DNA of 64,000 bases, from NCBI GenBank assembly GCA_036852015.1, contig JAANDG010000191.1, positions 174,450 through 238,449 on the forward strand, in the 5' to 3' direction. Below are positions 18,735-31,019 of the stretch, one piece after another. The position numbers and the translations under genes were made by a program. Origin of the DNA: Pelodera strongyloides (taxonomy: Eukaryota > Nematoda > Chromadorea > Rhabditida > Rhabditidae). The stretch's first letter is position 1, and the number at the start of each line of letters is the position of its first letter. A model generated the notes under the pieces. It was not told the DNA's origin, searched no databases, and worked only from the letters and a program-made list of their open reading frames with translations.

Positions 18735-20263
18735 TCAAAATAAAAAAATACAAACCGAAACAGCAACGAATCTCACATAGTACCAGTGTGATGCCTTTTG
18801 AAATTGGATCGGAGTTGCGTTAAAGGCGTAGGGAAGGACCTAAACGAGGTATAAGTAATAATGTTTTCAGTAATTCGTTGACATCACAAATATGCCTCAC
18901 GCGCTCACGCCCATTGCATGCTTCGTTGTGGTGCCTAGACAGAGCTCTTGGTGGTGCGATTCGTTCAAAAACCGCACAGTCGCGGCACAAAAAAGGAGCA
19001 GCATCGGGGCGACGCGTACTCCTCTAAAAGCTCGGGGATGTGGCGCAGGTGCATGGAAGGGTGTGCACCCGCATCAATCACATCACCGCGCAACTATCGC
19101 GCGATGGTGGCGAATCCCTCGCGCACAATATCCTAGAAGGGGACTGCCGCGCTGTGACCTCGCGTACAGCAACTAACATAATAGGCTAGTCGTTTGACAC
19201 TTCATTGAGCTTTACATTAGACAATATGATGCAAAAACGACAACTCACATCAAATGACGACTGTACGCTCACAAATGTGGCAATTCCAGATAGAGTTGCG
19301 GCGCATATGAGGAACAAGCCGTGCTGAATTACAAAGATTATTAACAGAAAATGTCCGACTATGCTCTGTGCTGGAAAAAAGTGATTGTCCGAAACTGAAC
19401 AATTTCCTGCGGAACTGCTTTCTACAATGTAACTATTACATTGGTGTATACATGACGTGCTGATCCTTTACCAAACTCCAACATATTTACATGTACCACC
19501 CTGCCACATTGAAGCAGTGAGAAAATACAAATAAAATAAAATTCTTACCAAAATACTGGTCAAGAATGCGTATCGGAGTGCCAACTCTTGAATTGTTTCC
19601 GATGAATTTGCGAAGCAAAGCGATAGGAGAGCAATTGTGAGGTTGACAATTGCAGTTGAGTAGAGATAAACTGAGTCCGTCTCGTCAATTAGCACTTTCT
19701 GTAATTATTATTGGTAATTATCTTTCGTAATTATCATTTCTACAAATTCCAATTGTCTGTGAACATATCAGCTTAAAGTTCTTTGAATGGAGTATTTTGT
19801 TTTAATTTAGAGGTAAACGAAATTATATCTTTGCATAAATACGAAAAAAAGACGCGGCACGCTACAACAAAATCATCTTTAAAAAAATCTATTCTGCAGT
19901 GGTAATCATAGCCGAAATGTAGGCGATACTTTCAAAAGAAATTCCTTACAAGTAGCTTACCTTTTCTGGTAAAGTGTAGTACATATGATTTGTCACAATG
20001 AAATCATAAATCGAAGTCGCCACACATAATATTGTCACAGATGTTAGCTAAAATTGAAGGAATAGATACATAAATAAATAAATAAATAAATACAGTATGA
20101 AAAGCATAAAATAGTACTTTGCTTCCTCACTTTTATACCAACATACATAATTTTCATCGTGTTTTATCGTACCTCCAGTAAATAAAAAAACAAATTATGT
20201 TGGAAAACAAGTGCTTACCACAAGTAACACGTTTATTATAGTTATCGATCGAAGGTGTTGCAT
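18735..20263 (-). CDS. Small four-span membrane protein, unrecognised
   Basis: Five exons, 20263-20219, 20047-19961, 19698-19549, 19323-19249 and 18839-18735, all phase 0 with good splice sites, encode 153 residues. Starting MQHLRSITIINVL there are four hydrophobic stretches: TIINVLLVLTSVTILCVA, YSTAIVNLTIALLSLCFA, AFLTSILHGLFLICAATL and a final VRFVAVSVCIFLF at the stop. A potential glycosylation site (FNATP) lies in the loop before the last span. The size and pattern fit tetraspan or claudin-like proteins, but no diagnostic motif was seen. The last exon could instead splice at GTGAGA at 18776; the read-through to TGA at 18735 is preferred because it supplies the fourth span. Confidence 0.65.
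18892..19160. repeat. GC-rich intronic segment
   Basis: A GC-rich block (CACGCGCTCACGCCCATTGC and similar) between the last two exons of the four-span gene. It creates plus-strand open frames of 62-94 codons that look like composition artefacts. Related in style to the blocks at 13340, 31380, 32220, 33300 and 56580. Confidence 0.5.
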
Positions 20264-21259
20264 ATTACCTGAAAGATTCCGATAAAGTTTTTATGCAAAA
20301 ATAAGATTATATTTTTCTTTATTATAATGATGGCGGTATAATTAAGAGTTCAAATAATTTTCAGTAATACATCAAATAATTTTTTGACGTGATTAGGAAC
20401 ATACTGCACTCAATATTGAACAATCGTGACGAAAAAAAAACACAATAAACGGGGCAAACTACTCTGTGCATTGTGCGAGAGCTCACAGTGTTAATTACGT
20501 ACAATGTACTGTGACTGTGTTCATTTCATGTTGCACCCATTCGAAATTTAGGTTTATGTGTTTTCCAAACTCCATGTTTTATGACATTTCACGTGCTACA
20601 AATACGACATGACTGCCTCATATTGACCCATAGAAATAGTGTTATTCGAAACTTTTTTTTTGCGTAATAAATGATTGATTCGAAAAATTCTACAATTCTA
20701 AACCAGTGAGAAACACTGAAATTTAAAGAAATGATATTTTACAGATTCACGCGACTGCATGAGCAAGGAGTTTATAATCAATATTAGAAAAAAAGTCAAC
20801 CCATTATTGAAATCTCAAAAAGAAACACAAAGTGTTCACTGTATCCATAGTGATATGATTTGCTGTTGTCTATGTATGGCACATTTAGCCGGGCGACCGA
20901 AGCACTTCAAAATTAAGTATTAACGTGTAATTACGGGAATATCGTTTAATATAAAAACCATAATGTTTGATCTATTGCTTACAATTAGTTACCTAATTTT
21001 TCATAAGCTACCTAGGCCGTCTTTTGATTCTTGTTTGTTGAGTATTTCACGAAATAAATGGATTAGAAGTTAATCATCATTGCCTTGGACCAGGCTTCCG
21101 GGAAATTGTTTTTTTTTTTTAGAAAGTGTCAACATGTGAAATAAGACTCAGGTGAGAATGTTAGAAAAACCCATAGAAGTGTTTTCTGTGTGTACGTGCA
21201 GATAAGAACTTGGCATATACACCATACACATTATGAAACAAGCCGACCTTTCTTACACT

Positions 21260-21500
21260 GACGAAAGTTGGCGAGCAAGCGGCAACGTTGTGGCGTGCAA
21301 CAATGCACGCGAAATGGAAATGGCGTGCAATTTGTCCGTCGTTAGCACGCCACTTGCAAGCCAAACTCCTAAGGCGAAGTGCAAGCGGCAACTTTATAGC
21401 GTGTCAGCGGTATGCTTAATTCTTTACGGCGAGCAAGCAGCAACGTTACGGCGGGCAACTTTTTTCCGCGCCGCATGCACTGTAAGGTTGCCGAAGTTTC
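21260..21500. repeat. GC-rich modular repeat, family II, copy 1
   Basis: Built from the word GCGTGCAAGCGGCAACGTTA in both orientations, with an ATGCACGCGAAATGGAAATG connector. It shares order and wording with 24640-24975. Confidence 0.75.
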
Positions 21501-22840
21501 ACGTTTTATGCAAAAACCGGCATTCGGCTATATGTATACCAGAGGCAACACCGCCTTTCCATGCGCATAAAACGTCTACAACGTAGATGAAAATCTTTAC
21601 GAATGAAGACACGCATCGTTCTTTTACATGAGATTATTTTAGTTTGAGCGGCGGCACTCTTTCATATTCAAAGGGAACAATTTATTCAAATTATACTTCC
21701 GTACGGGAGTGTTAGCCCACGCTCCAGTTACTCTTTTATATAATAAGTTATCCATATAAATGACCGTCAAATTCTCGTAGGTAACAATAAAATGCACCCA
21801 GACTAGCACTAGTGAATATTTGTAGTTTGTAAGTTTGCATAATAATTATAATTAATAATTAACACACCAAAAAGTTGTGCCGCCAAAATAGATTAACAGG
21901 AAACATGTAGCATTATGACCTAAAAGGCATAACATGATTCATGAAAATCAATCATTTGCCACCGGAAACGCCGGTAAAGACCGCTGCTTCACCTGCAATA
22001 ATTAACCTACACATAAACATAATCCGGTGCAAATATTCCCACCGCCCCTACCGCTAATGCTCTAATTTCGGATAAAGAGGCGCGAGCTGCAATTAAGGGA
22101 TTTCTTTACCGATTCTTTACCAATGGCTGGCGCTACCTAATGAAGCAGAACTGAAAACACATATCGTAATTACACAGGTACTACCAGTGAGCGCAAACAT
22201 ATATTCTGGTAATTTTTTTTAAGATTTTTGGCAAAAAGTGCTCTAATAAAATTCTAATAAAATTCAGAGTGGGAAGAAGCAACGCTAGCACAGGAAAATA
22301 TTGTCACAATAATAAACCTGTACGCAGACTACATTGAAGTCTATTGTCTATTGTATTGTAGGAAATAAAAGGGCACTTTCTCTGCTGGTCCGCTATTTGT
22401 AGAGCATAAATATTGGTAAACAACAAATGTGCACGGATCGGATGCAGATAGGCAAATACCGAAAAAGTACAGTGCTATTTTGTACGAACTGCTCTTGAAC
22501 CCATTTTTAGCAAAATATTAAAGCGGTGTGACAAGTGGTTTGTGAAACGTACTGCTTAGCAATGAGACTTGGCATTCCGCATTTGGTAGCGGTTTATTTG
22601 CAATGATTTAAAATTGAAAACTCTGATTGTGAGTGAAATTGTTTCAAGTAGGAAATAGGATGAGACTGCTGGGATTGATCCGTATTAGAGAAACAACACA
22701 ATTTCTAGATGCATCTATGATTAAAACGGCAACTAGTTTTATACGAAACGGCTAGCCGGAGGTGCTAGTTAGAAAACACCCACTCGCATTTTGCTGGAAA
22801 TTTCATTTATTTGTAGCTTATTATTTTCGTGGGCTTCTTA

Positions 22841-23012
22841 TTTAATGCGAAATACCGGCCCTTTTTTGAAAGGCATCTCAACTACTTGCATTTATATGCA
22901 TTTATGAAACGTGGGGTCTAATTGGGGTCTGGTTTTTATTCTAATTCTTGCTCATTTGCATATGCTGCATACGAAAGTGCGTTTCAAAAACCGCCCGCTA
23001 TTTCGCTTTAAT
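22841..23012. repeat. TTAA-GCGAAATACCGG MITE copy
   Basis: Left end TTTAATGCGAAATACCGG, right end CGCTATTTCGCTTTAA. The interior has the variant GTGGGGTCTAATTGGGGTCT, shared with the copies at 42076 and 51816, which defines a subfamily. Confidence 0.85.
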
Positions 23013-24639
23013 AGCAGTCCAAAAAACGACATTAGGAGGTTTATCAGTTTTTAGTTATCAGTATCATTAGACTTATCAGGGCAGCAAGAATGTTTATTAC
23101 CACAAAACAGAAGCTTATTGATGTTAGCTATTAGCCACACTAACAAGGAAAGTATACAGTATACTCAGTCTCCATCTGGCGTAAACTGTAAACCAAGAAT
23201 AAAATGATCTAGTTCCCTTGTAAACTGTATTTAAAGTATCCCCCACTAAACTCTATAAAAACACCTATGTGATTTAAAAGGAAGTAACTAAACTAACAGT
23301 AACAAGGAAAAGTGTGAAGGAGAGTATTTGATAAGTGTATAAAAAAAATACAAGATGCTGGGTCTCTCATTGTTCCCATTGGTAGGTGACTTGGTCACGT
23401 TGGTAGGTAAATGGTGGCCCGACGCTTATTGGTATGGACATATCAGAACAAATACGGGGCACACGGATCCCAGTAGGGTCAGTGGTTCGATTCCGCCCAA
23501 ATGCAAATACTCCACCAAATACGCAAATAGGGGTGGCGCTAAGGTCGGTAAACACCGTTATACGGGGGGTACCGGTCAAAACAGGAGGGTGGTAGGCTAC
23601 CCAGGTGGGAAGGGGATTTATAGCTGACCATAAGCTTAGGCTTAGGGACCGGGCCTAACGATCGTGTATACCGGGGACCGGCTACTGGCAATCATATTCA
23701 TATTTGCAAAAATGTTTTTGTTTTGGAACTTACTGTTGTGGCGAATAAAAGACGACTAAAAACGAAAGAGCGTTAAACAACTTTTGTTTGTTTCAATAAT
23801 CGGATAATCCCATTGTTTGTCAGTAATATGTGGATTGCTTTTGTAAAACGTTATAAATGTGCATAATCGCCGGCTATTTGTGTAAATGATAACGTTCTCT
23901 GAAATTGTGGTGAAAACACGCGTATTTGCAACAAAGCATTCATAAAATAAGGTTACAATGTTTATTATTTGTAAATATCACAGATTTATCATTTTTTTGT
24001 TTCACACCGGAATGTTCAAATTAAATATGCAAATTCTAAGTGTTTTAATGGCAAGTGCAAAAAAAAACTGACTTTGCTTTGAATCAAATATGGCACCAAA
24101 GAAAATATTAATTTAAGTTTTACTGTCAACTGCTCTAATTTTGTAAATGAAGGGCGCATTACACGATAATAATGACGACAAAGAATAGATAAGTTTCAGA
24201 GAAACTATCTTCCAATTTCAGACTTTTCTACATGGTGCTACGTAAAATTCCTACTATTTATTGAATAATTCATATTTTTGTGCCAGTTTATGCTAACTAT
24301 TAGATCTCACTAGTATCCTCATCAGTTGCTGGAATCCAAAAAAATGATTTGAACTCAAAAATGATTTTGTAAAGCTTCAATTTCTACGTCGTCTACGTCG
24401 TCACCCCATTCGGCGATAAATAAATTTGAAACTGTATTTGAAGTACGGTAGTTGGCCCACCATGTAGAAAATAGCGTGCTGAAGCCGATGAGGAAATGGT
24501 TGAACTGGAATTAATAGTTTGCTTTTCGCCTCGCAAAGGGTCACCACATGTGCGCCGCACGCGCGTCGTGTGCAAAATGGAACTGCATACTTGTCGCTGA
24601 TACCTGGTGCATATCAAGGTTCCACCCCTGCGTTATGAC

Positions 24640-24975
24640 ACTGACGAAAGTTGGCGTGCAAGAGGCAACCTTACGGTGGGCAAAGTGCATTTGGCAACGC
24701 GGTGGCGTGCAAAAATGCACGCGGAATGGAAATGACGTGCACCTTGCCCGCCGTTATCACGCCGCTTGCACGTCAAAAGCTCGTGGCGAAATGGAGCGAG
24801 TTCGGTGTGCAAGCGACAACTTTACGGCTTGAAAACGGCAACCTTACTTCCTTATGGCGCGCAAGCGGCAACGTTACGGTGGCAGCTTGCACGCCAGTAC
24901 CCAATGGCGTGCCATTTTGTTTCCACACCGCATGCACGCCGTAACGTTACCGTTTGCACGCCAAGTTTCATGCTG
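24640..24975. repeat. GC-rich modular repeat, family II, copy 2
   Basis: The same words as 21260-21500 (TTGGCGTGCAAGAGGCAACC, ATGCACGCGGAATGGAAATG, and reverse-complement blocks), longer by about 100 bp. The overlapping open frames on both strands follow from the repeat. Confidence 0.75.
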
Positions 24976-25148
24976 GACACGGGCAAGGTTTTTTTCGCTG
25001 CTACTGGATGCAGTTTTCTGTTGAATGAAAAAAATCCATGACATCCAGCAAGCAATCGCTGAATTTATCCGAAGCGATGATCTTATGGTTATCACACGTC
25101 AAATTAATTAATGTAAATATTAAATAAAGGTCCGAAGTCGTTACTCAC

Positions 25149-28100
25149 CATAACGTACAAAACTCTTCCGTTGGAATTTGAACTGTTAGAACTCGGACGC
25201 AATAATTCGAAGAATAGAATGTTTATCGTAAGAAAACAGAGAAATAGACATGTTGAGCAGAATCCAACCTCCTGAAAATAGTACTATATATCTTCTATTT
25301 ATCTTGACGTCATTTGACTAAACCGTCAGTACACCAGGATTTACTACAGCTTTAGAAATCGAATACACCGAAGTTAATAATTTATGATTTTTCTTTCCTT
25401 TCGAATGCTACTGGGCGACTGGCAAAAAAACTATTTCTCTTGAAGCAGAGGACCATGTGTCATGTGCCTATAATAATGTGTACGGTTTGGTTGTAGTAAA
25501 AGCCTAAGCCTAAGCCTAAGCCTGAGCCTAAGCCTAAGCCATGTGATATGATATATGTAAGTAAAAAAGATAAAAACGCTTACCAACTTGCGCCAGTAGA
25601 ACTTCTGAAGCGTAAACCACAGCGAGATTAATATTATTGCAATCGACAGCAAATCAGCAAATGGAGTGATAAAAGAGGATAGTTCGGGTCCCTCGTGAAG
25701 TGCGTCAATTTGCCAAAGTACAAGATTTGTGGAAAGAAGAATCTGAAAGAGATAATTAATTTTCAATTACAAATGGAATATTCTGCCTGGACCTAGGCCC
25801 TAGCATCAACCCTTTTCAATTACAAATGTGATATTAAACATGGACCGATCGGTCGAACAATTTGTCATTTGATTTGGAACTCGTCGTCTACTCTGATCAG
25901 ATCATCGGTGTTGGACATCGGTGTTGGACACTATATTGAAGCATCGGTGTTGGACACTATATTGAAGCACCTATGGCTAAGGAACACTAGACGCGTAACA
26001 TTTTTTTATTTTATTTCTTCTTATTTATTGGTCAACGGGTGTATTGTTACACGTAGGTTTTACATGATTTTTTTTAGGAGAACAGGGCTCTCGCGTGCGA
26101 TCGCATCCCGTTTCAGAGAGATAAATCTAACAGAAAGTATTGAAAATATTTTGCCACCCCCCTCTTTGGACTACATTGAAGTATGTATGGTCATTTTTCT
26201 CTTTACCAAAATTTAGAGTGAACTGCGTATGTCGAATGTGTCTTTGTCACTCTAGTGGCCCGTAAAAAACGGGACAAATTGCGACAAAAAATAATCGTCC
26301 CGAGGGGATTTTGCACGCGAAATTGGCACAATTCCAGTAAAGAAGAGCTTCTACTCCGGAAAGTTTGAAAAAAATTGTGTCGAATAGTAATATCACGGGA
26401 ACAGGCATATTTGGAAACAAATAAACAAAATCGAGATCTTACAAACAGAAGAACTAACATATGTATACTGAATTGTTATCATGTGTAACTAATAACGAAG
26501 CAATAATGTCACTAAAATCATTATCAAACTGTTGGAATGCATTTACATTTACTCACTTACTGTTCATCCAAAAACATCCAATTTTTCGGGCTTTCAAAAA
26601 CTCATTCAATCTTTTGCGCTCGAAATTGCCTGATAAATATTTCAAAAGCTTGAAGTGCGTGCTCGAAAGACAATGAATAGCTTTTTCTGTTTTTGTTTGG
26701 TTTGGTTGTTTTTGAGAGGGAAAAAATGAAAAAAATTGTGAAAGCTGAATATTAGAGAAAGATTCCCCGATTAATAAAAGCGATATAACACCCGGTTTGT
26801 GAATGGCATATTGAACGCTGTATTCCCAGGTATCGCATGCAAATCACCAGCGGGGGCTGAGGGATTTTTTGGTATCCAACAGCCCAACACAAGTTTCAGA
26901 AAACATTTCAACAAACGTTTTTGTTTTGGAAAAAGAACAAAAAAAGAGATAGAACAGGCGCACGCGAAAAAGGTTGTGCCAATTTTGATCGCGAACAACT
27001 GTACACTAAAAGGGATTTAAAATTTAAATTGTATAACAGAGAAAATTCAACACTGTATTAGCTGCATATGATTGGCACATTGGCATATATCTATTGAAAA
27101 AAACGAACAAATATTAACATAAAAACTTACCAAGTTAAGTGCCTTTGCAATAGTAAGCGGGGCAAAAGGGTATATCAAAGCATATTTTAGGGGATTTTGG
27201 CCCATGGCCGCTCCATCGTTAAACTCCACGCTTCCAGACGAGCTAATCTGCAAGTAGGCGAAATCCACAAATAGAACGATTCCGGGTTTCATTCGGCAAC
27301 ACGACAACATGATGATGATGAACAGAAATCGGAAGTGCTTTGAAGCGAACGAACGAAGGTAAGTAAGTTTTTTCAAAATGAAATTTTGGGATATATGTAT
27401 GTTTCGTCCTGCAGATTTATCATGGAAATACATTTTTATCCAGAACTGATTACGTTTGCTGAGGCTTACGCTTAGGCTTAGGCTTAGGCTTAGGCTTAGG
27501 CTTAGGCCCAGCTTTCTATATTTACGGATTCACGCCGCAACGCACTTTGCTACACTTATTGAGAGTTGAGAAAAAAAATAATAATTTGCAGAGTTAATCC
27601 GAAGTTTGCTGGTCTATGGTTCCCAAATACTAAGAGGTTTATTTTAGTCCGCAAAGGATTGTTGGCTAATTAGTGCGCAAATCCGGATTCGTGTTTTGGT
27701 TTTGCAAGAAAATGATAAACCGAAAGATATAATTATAAAATATGAGAGTGAGTTGCAACAACTTATTGAAATTAAGATGAACCGGGCGTCAGGGCCAGGG
27801 AGATCAGAAGAAATAAATATACATATTCTCCAAAAAAGAGAGTAACGGATGATGGGTGTAAAACATAATTTGGCGCTAGATACACACACGCATGGAGGAG
27901 AACAAACTCCGCCTCTCGAAACAACAACGTTTCGTCACATATGATGTTCAAATCAACGAATATGTACGTTTCAAATACATAGTATAAGGTTACGTGGTTT
28001 TATTGGGCTTTTAGGCTAACTGTACCTTATGGGCACTAACATAATAAGAAAAGAGATGTATTTTGCGAGTTTCCAGGTTTAGATCTTGGAAATGAAGAAT

Positions 28101-29877
28101 CTTATGTGCACTTGTAGTTAAAACTTAAAACAACCCCCCCCCCCCCATCCTATGATGACATTAGTTGAGACAGTACAGACCCTCACCATTGAACTATTTA
28201 TACTGTATAAATCATCCTCTGATGACGTATTAATGGCGGTTTTGTGTGGTACACTACTAATTGTAAGTACTAATATCCCTTGAAGCCTTGAATCACTTTT
28301 AAAATAATAGCTATACCCATATTAGGCTATCTGTTTTTGTAACAAACACGTTTTTAGTCCTGTTTCTCAACTATAAAGGATATAAAAGAGTCAACTAATG
28401 CCAAACAATGTATACACGTTGACAATGGCGACCGCGCATTATCCTTACAAAATACATTCATATAGTATTGAAAAGGGCAATATATTATGTCATTTTACAT
28501 ATGAATAATACATTATGTCATCGGGCTAAAAAAGCACATTATTAATATCATTTGTTGTCGATATATGCGTGCAAATGTGGTTCAGTAATGGATGCGACAA
28601 ATCCATTAAAATGTTGATGATGCAGCTTTAACTGCTAGAAATCTATGGAAAAAAAACATAGCCTATAGAAAATCAATGATTATCCGAATGCGAATGGTCT
28701 TTCAATAGTGTATCGGAAAAATATTATGATTTTTGTGGAAACAATTATTGGAAAAAGAAAAAAGGCGAAGTCAAAAAGCATATATTAGTCATTGGTCAAA
28801 ACAATGGGCAAGGCTTCAAAAAAAACCGTACATAATAAATAAATATCAATACAGTTTATTGATTAAAATGTTATATTTGGTATGAAACAAAAACCAATAA
28901 CATTAATATATATATAATAAATAAAAATCAATACAGTTAGTTGATTAAAATGTTATATTTTATATAATACTATAAGATCATACATCCAATTACATTTCAT
29001 TTAAAGTTCCGATAAAAAATAAAAATATAAAAAATCTTGTTCTAAGCGAAAGTCTGGAGGTTTTTTTTAAATATTTGAATATGTTCGGTTTTTTCGGGAC
29101 CTTTTGGGCCTTTGGGTCCTCTAACTCTAACTACTAACACGGGAGAAATCGAGAAATCAAATTTGGAATTCTAACGCCGAAAGCATACACAATTCAGTGG
29201 GGGAAATTTCATTCCACTTCGGTTGACAAGAAGGGATTTCTGATTTTTATGGAAGCTTTTTTTATGTAACAGAAGCTAACGTCGGGCTAAATCCTTAAAA
29301 AACTGGAACTCTTCTAAAACTTGGGTTGTATGATTCGAAAACACTGTGAAAGTTTACCGTATTCCGTAGAAAATGCAGAGTAACAGAGCTTTATGCACAT
29401 GCAGATCCATCATGTCACATATATACAAAAAGTAAAGCATGGAAAACAAAACAACGTTTACTTTGAATGAATACGCCTCGTGGTGCCCTCAATTAAATGA
29501 ATGGCCAAGTTAGGTGAGCTTGGTCCAAATTGCCTTACGCCTCCCAGTCTAATTGGCGCAATTTCTTGTAGCCGACGCGCCGAAAAGGACGGACTTTGCG
29601 CAATTAGCCACAGGAAGCAATTACAGAAACGCCGCGAGGATGGATAGGAATTCAAGCAGTTTTTTTTCTATATTACATAGAAATTAAAAAATATTAGTCT
29701 TCACAACTGTGACCCTTGCCCAACTTCAACTAAGATGCCTAAAACATTGGGGCAGAAGCTTATTGTTAGGTGTGAGAGAGTGTGTGAGCTTATAGATGGA
29801 AAGAGAGAGAGAATGAGATAACGCGCGAAGATAGAGAGAGGATATAGGAAGAAATTACGATGGTAGAAATCGGGTGA

Positions 29878-29920
<43 letters not shown>

Positions 29921-30808
29921 GTTGCATCGCTTAAAGGAGGAGGCTCACGAGAATGAAGTGCTCGAATGGTTTCCTTTTATCGAAAGATGATGGTATTAAG
30001 TTCCGAAAGACATGCTTTACAATGCAAAAGCTTTTAACTGGAAGGAGTAAATCAATATAAAAATATGAATTCTATCAAAATTTTGGATCGTACTAAATAG
30101 TTGATTTCCATAGTGGGCATGCAAATTTTGTGCTGACTTGCAAAATGACTTGTAAATTTGCATGTTTAGCTTTGAAGTCTACCTTGCATACGATAGGTTA
30201 TTTTATTTGACTTCGAGTCCTTAGATTTATAATTTCCTCCAAACTAAAGCGCTGAACCTTATAAACTTGTTTTTTGGAAGATAAACCCATTATCCTTCGA
30301 TAAAAGGAAACTATTTGAGCACTTCATTCTCGTGAGCCTCCTCCTTTAAACCAGAATGCAGCTTTTTAATCTCTCAATTGTATGTCTAATGGTGATGGAT
30401 ATATTTGACACCAAATCATTAATAATGAAAATAAAATTTTTAAAGAAGTTAAATCAAAATTCGCTAGCATTTTGTTCGCTCACAGTGGTGGGTCTGTAAT
30501 TCTTGTTTGTTCGGCTGTTGTATGCCGATTTCACGCATTCCTTTCTTCTCATCCCTCTCTCGCTTCTCTCTCTCCTTTCTTTCTCTCTCTCCCTTTCTCT
30601 CTCTATCTCTCTCCCATTCTCTCTCTTTCTCTTTCCCACTCTCTCTTTCATTTCTTGTGTCAATAAAAATAGGAAAATAGAAAATCAATTTTCCTGCCTC
30701 CGCTCAAATTATGCATGAAATATGCAGAAATAGGACACTCACAATTAGAAACATTCCGATGAAAAGTCTAAGCACGACGTACAGTAACGATCGGCTGAAA
30801 CAGTACAT
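25149..30808 (-). CDS. Multi-span membrane protein, 3' end uncertain
   Basis: Four exons, 30808-30743, 27247-27131, 25742-25584 and 25271-25149, all phase 0 with consensus splice sites, give 155 residues. The first begins MYCFSRSLLYVVLRLF and is a membrane span. Further spans are LNLILLSTNLVLWQ, FADLLSIAIILISLWF and STCLFLCFLTINILFF. A polar Asn/Ser-rich stretch (RPSSNSSNSNG) follows the fourth. Four spans in about 150 residues is again a tetraspan-like layout. After exon 4 the frame either splices at GTGAGT or reads 14 more codons to TAA. Introns are long (3.5, 1.4 and 0.3 kb). The stretch vaguely recalls the N-terminal membrane domain of ABCC transporters, but no nucleotide-binding domain follows. 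Family unknown. Confidence 0.55.
25501..25540. repeat. Interstitial telomeric repeat (GCCTAA)n
   Basis: About six units of the nematode telomere hexamer on the minus strand, one unit mutated (GCCTGA). It lies 44 bp outside exon 3 of the membrane-protein gene, just inside the intron. Confidence 0.9.
25885..25975. repeat. Short tandem repeat, ATCGGTGTTGGACACTATAT unit
   Basis: Three partial copies of a unit of about 30 bp (ATCGGTGTTGGACA, then CTATATTGAAGC). Intronic. Confidence 0.75.
27471..27508. repeat. Interstitial telomeric repeat (TTAGGC)n
   Basis: Six units of TTAGGC on the plus strand, in intron 1 of the membrane-protein gene. Confidence 0.9.
27509..30742. other. Long intron of the membrane-protein gene
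   Basis: AT-rich sequence with simple repeats (poly-C 28134-28146, AG repeat 29877-29917, CT-rich 30540-30650) and one fold-back element. No exon on either strand could be supported. Confidence 0.5.
29931..30349. repeat. Fold-back element, TTAAAGGAGGAGGCTCACGA ends
   Basis: The left arm (TTAAAGGAGGAGGCTCACGA, then ATGAAGTGCTCGAATGGTTT) is matched by an inverted right arm ending CTCCTCCTTTAA. About 420 bp, bounded by TTAA. A partial left end of a relative is at 52866. Confidence 0.8.
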
Positions 30809-30829
30809 GAGAAAGGAGTGAACCTATTT

Positions 30830-31015
30830 GGTGACGGTTAACTGGTTTTTTCGTGGGCCAACCCATTTAGTGACCACTTTGTGTCCATTTGCTGACCAAG
30901 CGAAAAGTCAGCGAAACCCATCGTCAACAAGTCACCAATTTTTCACGAACCAGTCACGGTTTCTTCGGTAATAACCATTTGGTGATGGGTCAACGACGGT
31001 TTTTCTGTGGTCTCG
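30830..31015. repeat. GGTGACC-rich repeat, copy 1
   Basis: Words such as TTTGGTGACGGTTAACTGGT and GGCCAACCCATTTAGTGACC recur in direct and inverted order. The same order occurs at 57020-57215. Confidence 0.7.
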
Positions 31016-31019
31016 GCAA

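Larger units (their letters stand above)
20264..25148. other. Long spacer with repeats only
   Basis: No exon could be supported in this 4.9 kb. It contains two copies of GC-rich family II (21260-21500, 24640-24975), a MITE (22841-23012), a segment shared with 59088-59207 (21587-21703), and a tRNA-box-like patch with GGTTCGATTCC near 23490. It may include introns or 3' parts of the membrane-protein gene to its right. Confidence 0.5.

Noticed and set aside
25149..27247. N-terminal membrane domain of an ABCC (MRP) transporter
   Set aside because: The hydrophobic pattern is reminiscent, but no transporter core or nucleotide-binding motifs follow on this strand; other genes occupy the downstream region.
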